Source: Tardiphaga sp.
GTDB taxonomy: Bacteria; Pseudomonadota; Alphaproteobacteria; Rhizobiales; Xanthobacteraceae
DNA length: 17,014 nt
Assembly (NCBI GenBank): GCA_028290765.1
Contig: JAQGJF010000906.1
Span: 1-17,014, forward strand
Reading direction: 5' to 3'
Shown one piece after another: positions 1 through 6,514 of the stretch. How positions within the stretch are numbered: position 1 is the stretch's first letter; every line of letters begins with the position of its first letter. The position numbers and the translations under genes are program-made. Under the pieces are notes generated by a model, which was given only the letters and a program-made list of their open reading frames with translations, made no database searches and had not been told where the DNA came from.

Positions 1-1052
1 GATGCCAGAAATTTATCGGGGACCAGGATAGTGCCGCGATCGAGTTCACTGAGATGCTTCGGATCGAGCAGCCAGGCCTTGAATTCCCGGCCGAGCGCCG
101 CGTCGCTTAACAGTCGCGCGCTGTTGAGCTGATTCTCCATCGGCGCTTCTTCGTATCGCCGCGTTTGCGGATTGGCGTTGAATACTTTCAGCAGATAGTC
201 GGTGCGGAAATCGCGCACCTCCGATTTCGGCGCGTGGGCGATCTGCAGATTGGTTTCGACGCGGTCGATGTTTTCGGGCCGGATCAGTTCGAGCGGCCCG
301 CCTTCCGACATCAGCCTGTTCGCAAGATCCACGCCGCTCAATGGCAGATCGGCGATCGCCAGCCACCGCCGGGCGATCTCGGTACAGGAAATCGTCGCGC
401 CGTCGACTTTGGCTTTCAGCACGATGTTCAAGGTCATCGGCAAGCGGGGCGAGGAGGTTGCGTCTGCGGGCGCTAGCTCCCCTCCCCCTTGCGGGGAGGG
501 GTCGGGGCTGGGGGTAGCTACAACGGAAGCGGTGCCTGTGGACCCCCCACCCCGCCCCTCCCCCGCAAGGGGGGAGGGAGAAGAGGTCCGCGTCAGCCGG
601 TAGATCAGCCGTATCTCGCCGCAGGTTTCCGGCGCGACATAGCCGCGGTCCATGCGGTTGACGATGCCGGCGAGCACAAAGCGCGTCTGGCTGGAATACA
701 GCGCAGCGCGATCGAACAGCTGAAAATCGAACGATGGACCGACGCCGATCGTCTCGCGCGGAGAGGCCGCCTTTTGTCGGACGACATAACGTTCGAACTC
801 ATCGTCGAGCGCCTTGCGCACCGGAGCCATCGACGGCAGCGCGAACAGGCGGTCGTTGAGCAGGGCCGCCTTGTCAGACGCAGCCGGATCGAGCATCCGG
901 TTCAGGCCAAAGCCTGCAAGCGCGCGACCATCGAGTTCTTTTAGAGCCAGCGGATCGGTGACGGCGAGGCCACGCTCGAGCGTCGCGCCATGCGCCGACC
1001 ATGGCGCAAGGCTGCTGCAGAACAGAAGCATCCAAAAGGCTAAAACTCGCAC
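1..1052 (-). CDS. Secreted protein of unknown function, 3' end outside the window
   Basis: The frame is open from GTG 1052 to the left edge, giving 350 residues without a stop. I chose GTG 1052 because it yields a signal peptide (MRVLAFWMLLFCSSLAPWSA, then HGA and a likely cleavage near residue 23). ATG 1031 would cut that peptide short. The mature part contains FVLAGIVNRMD (residues 125-135) and ETCGEIRLIYRL (142-153), a pattern I associate with uncharacterised bacterial exported proteins; no catalytic motif is recognisable. Residues about 156-200 are a Pro/Gly/Ser-rich stretch encoded by a palindromic repeat inserted in frame (separate entry). The alignable protein resumes at LPMTLNIVLKAK (204-215). 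The C-terminus lies outside the window. Location is probably periplasmic or outer envelope (inference). The reality of the gene is well supported by frame and composition; its function is unknown. Confidence 0.72.
   Translation of the reverse strand, partial: MRVLAFWMLLFCSSLAPWSAHGATLERGLAVTDPLALKELDGRALAGFGLNRMLDPAASDKAALLNDRLFALPSMAPVRKALDDEFERYVVRQKAASPRETIGVGPSFDFQLFDRAALYSSQTRFVLAGIVNRMDRGYVAPETCGEIRLIYRLTRTSSPSPLAGEGRGGGSTGTASVVATPSPDPSPQGGGELAPADATSSPRLPMTLNIVLKAKVDGATISCTEIARRWLAIADLPLSGVDLANRLMSEGGPLELIRPENIDRVETNLQIAHAPKSEVRDFRTDYLLKVFNANPQTRRYEEAPMENQLNSARLLSDAALGREFKAWLLDPKHLSELDRGTILVPDKFLA
479..579. repeat. Palindromic dispersed repeat inserted in frame in a gene
   Basis: Two inverted arms of about 36 bases (480-516 and 541-579) face each other across about 24 bases. 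The left arm contains CTCCCCCTTGCGGGGAGGGG and the right arm its near-exact complement. Each arm is itself partly palindromic. I recognise this as a dispersed repeat of Bradyrhizobium-type genomes, normally intergenic. Here it lies inside the minus-strand secreted-protein gene, keeps the frame and contains no stop. It encodes the peptides PSPLAGEGRGGG and PSPDPSPQGGG. Confidence 0.8.
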
Positions 1053-1143
1053 GTCGTGACCATTCCCGACCAACTCACCGTCGGAAACTAGCCGAAAAGC
1101 GCCGAAACTGTCTTGCAACAATCGGTCTGCTATTGGGCGCCGT

Positions 1144-1165
1144 GGCCTCACGCTGGCGTGAGGCC
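1144..1165 (-). terminator. Hairpin downstream of the coiled-coil membrane protein gene
   Basis: A perfect 10-bp inverted repeat, GGCCTCACGC and GCGTGAGGCC with a 2-base loop, lies 7 bases past the minus-strand stop at 1173. No T-run follows on the minus strand, so it may be a processing or stabilising hairpin, or a weak intrinsic terminator. Confidence 0.55.
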
Positions 1166-1172
1166 GGCTCGA

Positions 1173-2174
1173 TCAACGCGATACGATCAGACCCTTGCTG
1201 GTGACAACGACCCAGCGGCCGTCCTGGCGCCGAATCGCATCGACGCGGCCGAGGCCCGGCACCGGATCGCCGGCATAGACTTCAAAGACGCCCTGACGGC
1301 CTTCGATCAAAGCGCCGCCATTGGCCACATCACGCAGCGACCAGCCTTCGACGGTCGGCAACCGGGCGATTTCGGGCTTCGGCACCGGGGTCGGAACCGG
1401 CGGCTGGATCGAGCCGGTAGTTTCCTTCGGCGCGGCGACGGAAGCCACCGGAGCCGGCGCCGGTGCGGGCGGCGGCGTGGCGCGGAGTTTTTCCACCGCT
1501 TCGCTGAGCTTGGCGAGCTTGGCCGCCGGCTCGGCCTGGGCCTTTTCGACCCGGTCGATGCGATCATTGACCTTGGCGGATTGCGCCGCGCCAAGCTTCT
1601 TCAGCGCTGCCAAATCTGCATCGATCCGCATGATCGATTCTTCCAGCGCGGGGTTCTGGACGCTGGCCGTCTTGATCTCGTCGCTGCCGGTGAAATGCTC
1701 ATAGCCTGCCGTTGCCAGCGCGCCGCCGATGGCGCCGGCCACCGCCGCCAACGCAACGACGGCAGCGAGCGCGGAGACCCGGCGCTTGCCCAATACACCT
1801 GACGCCTGCGTGTCCTGACCGGACGGCGTTTCACTGGTGTCGTTGTTCCAGGAATGGTCATAGCCGTCATCATGCGACCGCGACATGATCATGATCTTGC
1901 CGGTGGGCCGCGGCGCGTCGGCTTTGACGGCTTCGACCTTGGGAGCCTCTTTAGGCGCCTCGGCAGCAGCGTCCGTTTCCGGCGCCAGTTTCGGCGATTC
2001 GACATTCATCGCGGGGGGCGCTGCCGCCGGAGTGGATTCGAGAGGTTTGGAGTCCTGAGCTTTGGCTTCAGATTTGGTTTCCTGGGCGCCCGACGGCGCT
2101 TGGGGATTCGACCCGGCATCGATGGAACCGGCACCAAGTTCACCGCTGATCGGGTCGGATTTCTGCTCGCTCAC
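1173..2174 (-). CDS. Single-pass membrane protein with coiled coil and small C-terminal domain
   Basis: I place the start at GTG 2174 (VSEQKSDPIS, 333 residues) because GGGAG at 2183-2187 sits 8 bases upstream. ATG codons at 2189 and 2216 in the same frame lack such a site; starting at 2216 would give 347 residues. The N-terminal ~90 residues are acidic and Ala/Pro-rich, followed by GKIMIMSRS. One membrane helix spans about 134-157 (ALAAVVALAAVAGAIGGALA). Residues about 172-232 look like a coiled coil. A Pro-rich linker leads to a compact C-terminal domain (about 268-333) with EGWSLRDVANGGALIEGR and ending VVVTSKGLIVSR. The layout implies a cytoplasmic N-terminus and a periplasmic coiled coil plus domain. 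Similar proteins recur in Bradyrhizobium, as I recall, without known function. It is divergent from the cyclic-nucleotide-binding gene. Confidence 0.8.
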   Translation of the reverse strand: MSEQKSDPISGELGAGSIDAGSNPQAPSGAQETKSEAKAQDSKPLESTPAAAPPAMNVESPKLAPETDAAAEAPKEAPKVEAVKADAPRPTGKIMIMSRSHDDGYDHSWNNDTSETPSGQDTQASGVLGKRRVSALAAVVALAAVAGAIGGALATAGYEHFTGSDEIKTASVQNPALEESIMRIDADLAALKKLGAAQSAKVNDRIDRVEKAQAEPAAKLAKLSEAVEKLRATPPPAPAPAPVASVAAPKETTGSIQPPVPTPVPKPEIARLPTVEGWSLRDVANGGALIEGRQGVFEVYAGDPVPGLGRVDAIRRQDGRWVVVTSKGLIVSR

Positions 2175-2182
2175 GTCCAAAT

Positions 2183-2187
2183 CTCCC
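2183..2187 (-). promoter_or_regulatory. Ribosome binding site deciding a GTG start
   Basis: GGGAG on the minus strand is separated by 8 bases from GTG 2174. It favours GTG over the two upstream in-frame ATG codons (2189, 2216). Confidence 0.6.
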
Positions 2188-2204
2188 ATAAAGGTTGACC
2201 ATTT

Positions 2205-2235
2205 GGTAACTTTCATTGCTTGCGAATTCGTTACC
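2205..2235. other. Inverted repeat in the divergent intergenic region
   Basis: GGTAAC (2205-2210) and GTTACC (2230-2235) form a 6-bp inverted repeat with a 19-base spacer, and a further GGTTAC lies at 2245-2250. The position, upstream of the minus-strand membrane protein gene, would suit a regulator site. With 6-base arms, chance is possible. Confidence 0.25.
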
Positions 2236-2362
2236 GGCCGCCCTGGTTACGAAAATTTCAGATTTGCCTGGCTGGCCGACCGGCTGCGCCGGTTGTCAGG
2301 TGGCGGGGTCCATCGCCCGACAATTGCTGCCCTGCGGTATGCCGAACCGCCCGATCCATCGA

Positions 2363-2390
2363 TTGCACGGGCGGATTTCCGGACTAACAT
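2363..2390 (+). promoter_or_regulatory. Possible sigma-70-type promoter of the cNMP-binding/MBL operon
   Basis: TTGCAC (2363-2368), 16 bases, then TAACAT (2385-2390) resembles a housekeeping promoter. It would start transcription about 30 bases before ATG 2428. The palindrome GGTATACC (2396-2403) would cover the start of the transcript. Confidence 0.35.
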
Positions 2391-2427
2391 GCCTTGGTAT
2401 ACCGGCCAGAAGGGCACGGAGAGCTAC

Positions 2428-2799
2428 ATGACGATCGAAAAATGCATCAACGAATACGAGGTGTCGGACGTCATTTTCGAGGAAGGCTCGGTCGGGCGCG
2501 AACTGTTCGTGGTGCTTGAGGGCAAGATCGACATCGTCAAGGCCACCGGCGCCGGCAGGACGCTGATCGTCACCCTCGGCAAAGGCGAGGTCTTCGGCGA
2601 AATGGCCGTCATCGACGGCTCCGCGCGCTCGGCGACGGCGATCGCCGCGGCGCCGAAAACCCGGGTGATGCGAATCAACCATGCGCGCTTCGTCTATCTG
2701 GTCAGCCAGCAGCCGGCCTTCGCGCTGATGATCATGGATGCGCTCTCGAAGCGGCTGCGGGCGTCCAACACCGTCAATTACAAAGCAGCGGTATCATGA
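2428..2799 (+). CDS. Stand-alone cyclic-nucleotide-binding domain protein
   Basis: The 123-residue product is almost entirely one cyclic-nucleotide-binding (CAP effector) domain. The beta-roll runs from about residue 11 (EVSDVIFEEGSVGRELFVVL) to 90. The phosphate-binding cassette FGEMAVIDGSARSATA (56-71) keeps Glu58 and Arg67, the residues that contact the ribose and phosphate of cAMP/cGMP in this family. A helix follows (about 92-112), but there is no DNA-binding domain, kinase or channel. It should therefore act by binding a partner. I chose ATG 2428 because GGAGAG lies at 2418-2423; ATG 2389 in frame would add 13 residues without a clear ribosome site. Its stop overlaps the next start (ATGA at 2796-2799), which implies translational coupling with the MBL-fold enzyme. 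Ligand binding is likely by motif; the partner is unknown. Confidence 0.85.
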   Translation: MTIEKCINEYEVSDVIFEEGSVGRELFVVLEGKIDIVKATGAGRTLIVTLGKGEVFGEMAVIDGSARSATAIAAAPKTRVMRINHARFVYLVSQQPAFALMIMDALSKRLRASNTVNYKAAVS

Positions 2800-3608
2800 G
2801 CGACCGTAAGCCGTCCCCGTTTCCCGTCCTGCTCAATAACGACGTCTGCTCCTTGATCGAAGCCGCCAAGGACGTCTACCAGATCCGTTTCAAGAACCGC
2901 GCCGCCAACGCCTATCTGGTGCGCGGCTCGTCGCGGACCATCATGATCGACGTCGGGCTGTCCTCGAACTTTCCGCAACTTTTGGAATGCCTCACTCATG
3001 TCGGCTGCCCGCCCGACAAGATCGACATGGTGATCCTGAGCCACGAGCATCTCGACCATGTCGGCGCCGCCTATCATTTCGCCGGCCGTTCGATCGTCGC
3101 CGCGCATCGCCTCGCCGCCAACAAGATCATGCTGCGCGACGACTTCTCGATGCTGCGCAAGATGTTCAACGAACCGGAAGTGCCGATCAACATCGATATC
3201 TGGTTAGAGGAGGGCAATCTGCTCGACCTCGGCAATTTTCGCCTGCAGGTCATGTACACGCCGGGACATACCTCCGCCTGCATCAGCCTGTTCGACCAGG
3301 ACAAGGGGCTGTTGTTCGCCGCCGATACGCTGATGCCCGGCGGCGTGATGGGTGGCGTGTTCGGGTCCGGCAGCATCAGCGACTACATCCAGTCGCTGGA
3401 GCGGCTGAAAGGATTGAACTCCAGACTGCTGCTGTCAGGCCACGGCCGGCTGTCCGATACGCCCCAGGACGATGTGCGGATCGCGCTGCAGCGCTCGCAC
3501 GCGCTGTTGTCCGACACCGCGCAATTGTTCGACGCGCTCGACGCGCGGGCCAATTTCGAACCGATCATGCAATCGGTACGCGACCTCAACAAGCTGGACG
3601 ACGCGTAG
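2796..3608 (+). CDS. Metallo-beta-lactamase-fold hydrolase
   Basis: The 270-residue protein has the full metal-ligand set of the MBL superfamily: SHEHLDH (His83, His85, Asp87, His88), His158 in YTPGHTS, Asp177 in FAADTL and His216 in LSGHGRL. It should bind two metal ions and hydrolyse an ester, thioester or phosphodiester bond. The layout is glyoxalase II/RNase Z-like rather than a true beta-lactamase. No signal peptide is visible, so it is probably cytoplasmic. A C-terminal helical part (about 225-270) may cap the active site. The gene overlaps the cyclic-nucleotide-binding gene by 4 bases, so the two products are probably made together and may form a complex. A cyclic-nucleotide-gated hydrolase is an attractive guess, not shown. 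The substrate cannot be read from the sequence. Confidence 0.88.
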   Translation: MSDRKPSPFPVLLNNDVCSLIEAAKDVYQIRFKNRAANAYLVRGSSRTIMIDVGLSSNFPQLLECLTHVGCPPDKIDMVILSHEHLDHVGAAYHFAGRSIVAAHRLAANKIMLRDDFSMLRKMFNEPEVPINIDIWLEEGNLLDLGNFRLQVMYTPGHTSACISLFDQDKGLLFAADTLMPGGVMGGVFGSGSISDYIQSLERLKGLNSRLLLSGHGRLSDTPQDDVRIALQRSHALLSDTAQLFDALDARANFEPIMQSVRDLNKLDDA

Positions 3609-3654
3609 ACTGATGTGAGCGATCTCGCGCATCAAAGATAACAGCCGTCATTCC

Positions 3655-3676
3655 GGGCTCGCGCAAGAGCGCGCCC
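3655..3676. repeat. Short hairpin repeat after the MBL gene
   Basis: GTCATTCCGGGCTCGCGC continues into a hairpin: GGGC-TC-GCGC, loop AAGA, then GCGC-GCCC. It resembles the dispersed GTCATTCCGGGGC-type intergenic repeat that I associate with Bradyrhizobium genomes. It may also slow transcription leaving the MBL gene. Confidence 0.4.
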
Positions 3677-3690
3677 CTGTTCGGCGCCGT

Positions 3691-3718
3691 AGGCAGACGG
3701 GGCTGCAGGCATCTGCCT
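3691..3718 (+). terminator. Possible terminator of the cNMP-binding/MBL operon
   Basis: AGGCAGA (3691-3697) and TCTGCCT (3712-3718) are 7-bp perfect arms around a 14-base loop, followed by an AT-rich stretch (CAATATTTAAT). There is no proper T-run, so this is a weak call. Confidence 0.3.
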
Positions 3719-3772
3719 TGCCCAATATTTAATCCGAAGGTGGCGACACATTTACAATTTGCGCTCTCCGTG

Positions 3773-3811
3773 CCGAGCTTGGCCGGAAAAAGCGCTGAGA
3801 TTCCAGCTCGG
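3773..3811. promoter_or_regulatory. Inverted repeat just upstream of the sigma-54 promoter
   Basis: CCGAGCT (3773-3779) and AGCTCGG (3805-3811) are perfect 7-bp arms with a 25-base spacer. The centres are 32 bases apart, close to three helical turns. The right arm ends 7 bases before the -24 element. It could be an activator or bending-protein site. It does not match the NtrC box as I know it (GCACC-N5-GGTGC). Confidence 0.3.
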
Positions 3812-3817
3812 TGGCAG

Positions 3818-3833
3818 TGGCACGTGAATTGCT
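3818..3833 (+). promoter_or_regulatory. Sigma-54 (RpoN) promoter, full match to the core consensus
   Basis: TGGCACG, four bases (TGAA), then TTGCT reproduces the -24/-12 consensus TGGCACG-N4-TTGCW at every specified base, with the required 10 bases between GG and GC. It is 41 bases upstream of ATG 3875 and correctly oriented. Transcription should start near 3844. Sigma-54 promoters need an ATP-hydrolysing activator and are often tied to nitrogen supply. No enhancer site was identified in the 200 bases upstream. Confidence 0.82.
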
Positions 3834-3839
3834 TCGGAT

Positions 3840-3860
3840 TGGTATAACGCCATTATACCA
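3840..3860. promoter_or_regulatory. Candidate GntR operator over the transcription start
   Basis: TGGTATAA and TTATACCA are perfect 8-bp inverted arms around CGCCA. The site covers about -4 to +17 relative to the predicted sigma-54 start, so a bound protein would block promoter opening or early elongation. FCD-type GntR regulators bind palindromes with GT/AC cores, and one is encoded three genes downstream (6515-7198). The pairing is inference. Confidence 0.55.
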
Positions 3861-3874
3861 CCGGTCGACCACAT

Positions 3875-5413
3875 ATGAACGCCTCAAACCCCCTACCCGA
3901 CGAAACGACGCTTTGGATTTCCGGAGCGCGCGTTCTTTTGCCCGACGGCGACTGGCACAATCCAGGGGTTGCGGATATCGCCATCAAAGACGACCTCATT
4001 ATCGGGATAGCGCCCAGCTACGCGCCGCGTCCGGGTCGACCGCCGCCGGAGAAGATCGACGCAAGCGGTCACCTGGTGCTGCCCGGCTTCGTCAACGCGC
4101 ATTATCACTCGCACGATGTGCTGGCCAAAGGCACGCTGGAGGAAGTGCCGCTCGAGCAATGGCGGCTCTATGCGCTGCCGGCGCAATATCCGCCGCGATC
4201 CCTGGCCGAAGTGCGCGCCCGCACCTTGCTCGGCGCGATCGAGTGCCTGCGATCGGGCATGACGACGGTACAGGACATGCTGACCCTCTACCCGTTCGAC
4301 CCGGCCCACCTCAAGACCGTGCTGCAGGCCTATGAAGACGTCGGCATCCGCGTCGTATTCTCGCTGCAATATGGCAACCGCAAGGGGCTCGACACTGTGC
4401 CGTTCTGGAAGGAAATCTTCCCTCCGGAATTCCATCATCTGCTGTCGAGCGCGGCCGAACCGGAAAAGAACTTCGACCTGCTCGGCTATTTCGAGCAGAC
4501 CTGCCTGAAGGCGCCGGCGCGGCCACGGCTGCACTGGGCGCTCGGCCCGTCGGCGCCGGAACGCTGCACGCCGGAATTGATGGCCCGCACGGTGGAGCTC
4601 GCGCGCCGCTACGACATTCCGGTCTATTCGCACATCTACGAGTCGAAGGGGATGGCGCTGCAGGCGCGGCTGGAATTGCAGCAATATGGCGGGTCGCTGA
4701 TCCGTCGCCTCAAGGCCGAGGGCTGTCTCGGGCCGCACATGAATTTCGCCCACAGCGTGTGGCTGGCGCCGGACGAGATCGAAATGCTGGCGGAGACCGG
4801 TGCGGGAACCGTGCTCAATCCGCAGGGCAATCTCAAAATGCAGTGCGGATTGCCCCCGATCAAATCGCTGATGAATGCGGGAGTCCGGATCGGACTCGGA
4901 TGTGACAATTGCAGCTGTTCCGACGCCCAGAACATGTATGCCGCCATGAAGCTGTTTTCGCTGCTCTCTACCGTCGGCGATCTGCGCAAGGGTCCGCCGC
5001 CGGCCGTCGAGGCGATGCGGGCTGCGACGCAGGGAGGTGCTGCGGGCGCGCGCCTCGGGCATGTGATCGGCAGGCTGGCGCCGGGTTACAAGGCCGATCT
5101 TTCGATCCTGGATCTGTCGGATCCAAGCTTCGTTCCGCTCAACAGCGTGGTGCGCCAACTCGTCCACATCGAAGGCGGGCGCGCCGTTCGACACGTCATG
5201 GTCGATGGGCAATGGGTGATCCGGGATCGCCGCTTCGTCACGGTGGATGAAGCCGCCATCTTCGAGGAGGTCGAGGCGGTGATGCCGACCTTCCGCAAGG
5301 ACTTTTCAGACATCACCGCGCGCGTTGCCAGATTGCAGCCGTGGCTGGATCAGGCTCAGCAGAAGATGCAGGACACCGACGTGGGCATCGAGCGGTTGCC
5401 CCGGCTCAGTTAG
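3875..5413 (+). CDS. Amidohydrolase, ATZ/TRZ-like deaminase family
   Basis: The 512-residue protein is a metal-dependent amidohydrolase of the chlorohydrolase/deaminase branch. Metal ligands fit the mononuclear pattern: His76 and His78 in GFVNAHYHSHD, His253 in VYSHIYES, His293 in NFAHSVWL and Asp344 in LGCDNCSCSD. The LHWALGPSAPERCTPE segment (219-234) matches the family's 'GP.AP..C' region. The C-terminus has the usual beta-sandwich return (GYKADLSILDL). A substrate with a C-N bond is expected, such as an N-heterocycle, guanidine or amide. The Asp344 neighbourhood is Cys-rich (CDNCSCSD), unlike the common 'LGTDG' form, so the substrate may be unusual. No signal peptide: cytoplasmic. It is the first gene of the sigma-54 operon. 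ATG 3875 has only a weak ribosome site. The exact reaction is unknown. Confidence 0.85.
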   Translation: MNASNPLPDETTLWISGARVLLPDGDWHNPGVADIAIKDDLIIGIAPSYAPRPGRPPPEKIDASGHLVLPGFVNAHYHSHDVLAKGTLEEVPLEQWRLYALPAQYPPRSLAEVRARTLLGAIECLRSGMTTVQDMLTLYPFDPAHLKTVLQAYEDVGIRVVFSLQYGNRKGLDTVPFWKEIFPPEFHHLLSSAAEPEKNFDLLGYFEQTCLKAPARPRLHWALGPSAPERCTPELMARTVELARRYDIPVYSHIYESKGMALQARLELQQYGGSLIRRLKAEGCLGPHMNFAHSVWLAPDEIEMLAETGAGTVLNPQGNLKMQCGLPPIKSLMNAGVRIGLGCDNCSCSDAQNMYAAMKLFSLLSTVGDLRKGPPPAVEAMRAATQGGAAGARLGHVIGRLAPGYKADLSILDLSDPSFVPLNSVVRQLVHIEGGRAVRHVMVDGQWVIRDRRFVTVDEAAIFEEVEAVMPTFRKDFSDITARVARLQPWLDQAQQKMQDTDVGIERLPRLS

Positions 5414-5456
5414 CAATTCCGTTTTCCTCCGGTTCTCTCCATTCGAAGGGTTCGAC

Positions 5457-6470
5457 ATGAAATATCTTCGTGGCCTGAAATCAGCCGTCGCATTCGCGGT
5501 GGCCATCGGGGCTTCGTGCCCGGCATTCGCCGCCGACCTCATTCCGATCAAATTCTCGCTGAGCTTTTCGCTCGCCGCCGACGCGGCCCCCTACCTTCTG
5601 GCGCTGGAACGCGGTTATTTTCGCGAGGCCGGGCTCGATGTCACCATCGACCCATCGACCGGTTCGGGCGAGTCCATCACCCGGGTCGCATCGGGGGTCT
5701 ACCAGATGGGCTCCGCGGACTTCGCCACACTGGTCGAGTTCGCCAGCCGGCAGCCCGCGGTTTCCCCCAAGGCGGTGCTGGTGATCTATGATCGCGGCCC
5801 CCAGGCCGTGATCAGCCTGACCGAGTCCAATATCAAGACGCCCGCCGATCTCGTCGGCAAGACGGTCGGCGGCGGCGCCACCGACGGCCCGGCCCGGATG
5901 TTTCCCGCCTTCATGACGGCGGCAGGCGTCGCCAAGGATGCGGTCAAATGGCGCCAGATCTCGCCGCAGATCCGCGACTCCATGTTGCTGACCAAGCAGA
6001 TCGATGCCGTGGTCGGCAACGACTATACGAGCTGGTTCAACCTGAAGGCACGCGGCCTGAAGCTTTCGGACGTCCGCATCCTTCCCTATGCCGATTTCGG
6101 ACTGGACGTTTACAGCAACTCGATCATCGCCGGCCCCGCGCTGCTGCGCGATCATCCCGACGCGGTTAAAGGCTTTGTCGACGCCGCGCTGAGGGGATGG
6201 CGCGACGCGGTGGCCGACCCAAAGACGGCTTCCCTCACCTTGATGAAGCGCGACAAGCTGATCGACGGCGAGATCGAACTGGAGCGGCTGGTTTTCCTGC
6301 TCGACACCAAGGTCATGACGCCACACGCCAAACAGCACGGAATCGGTTCCATCGATCCGAAGCGGATGGAGCAGAACATCGGCACCATCACCGAAAGCTT
6401 CGGCCTGGCGGCCGCGCCCGCCGTCTCAGTGGTCTACGACCCCCGCTTCGCTCCCGCGCCGGCGAAGTAG
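5457..6470 (+). CDS. ABC transporter periplasmic solute-binding protein, NMT1/SsuA/TauA type
   Basis: I start at ATG 5457, which has AAGGG at 5446-5450 and begins a signal peptide (KYLRGLKSAVAFAVAIG, then ASCPAFA and cleavage near residue 25). There is no lipobox, so the product is a free periplasmic protein of 337 residues (about 312 mature). The fold is that of the nitrate/sulfonate/hydroxymethylpyrimidine-binding family: FSLSFSLAADAAPYLLALERGYFREAGLDVTI at the start, repeated 'GSADFATLV' and 'IDAVVGNDYTSWFN' ligand-pocket segments, and a long helical C-terminus. It lies 43 bases after the amidohydrolase and precedes its ATPase and permease by two genes. Family membership is firm. The ligand is not predictable, though gene context suggests the amidohydrolase substrate or a precursor. 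Confidence 0.88.
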   Translation: MKYLRGLKSAVAFAVAIGASCPAFAADLIPIKFSLSFSLAADAAPYLLALERGYFREAGLDVTIDPSTGSGESITRVASGVYQMGSADFATLVEFASRQPAVSPKAVLVIYDRGPQAVISLTESNIKTPADLVGKTVGGGATDGPARMFPAFMTAAGVAKDAVKWRQISPQIRDSMLLTKQIDAVVGNDYTSWFNLKARGLKLSDVRILPYADFGLDVYSNSIIAGPALLRDHPDAVKGFVDAALRGWRDAVADPKTASLTLMKRDKLIDGEIELERLVFLLDTKVMTPHAKQHGIGSIDPKRMEQNIGTITESFGLAAAPAVSVVYDPRFAPAPAK

Positions 6471-6481
6471 CCGATCCCTCA

Positions 6482-6496
6482 AACGGCAAGGCCGTT
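6482..6496. other. Small intercistronic hairpin
   Basis: AACGGC-AAG-GCCGTT lies between the solute-binding protein gene and the regulator gene. Such hairpins often protect the mRNA 3' end of the highly expressed binding-protein segment. The stem is only 6 bp and there is no T-run. Confidence 0.25.
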
Positions 6497-6514
6497 GCAC
6501 CAGATGAATGACCG

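Noticed and set aside
2271..2292. TGG-N10-GC spacing resembling a second sigma-54 promoter before the cNMP gene
   Set aside because: Only the TGGC and TGC parts match in very GC-rich DNA, and the site is far from the start codon.
3609..3817. Search for an NtrC-type enhancer (GCACC-N5-GGTGC) upstream of the sigma-54 promoter
   Set aside because: No convincing match; GCC-N6-GGC at about 3772-3783 lacks the A/T core bases.
3893..5212. Long open frame on the minus strand (439 residues) opposite the amidohydrolase gene
   Set aside because: Arg/His/Gln-rich composition typical of a high-GC shadow; the plus strand encodes a protein with all family motifs.
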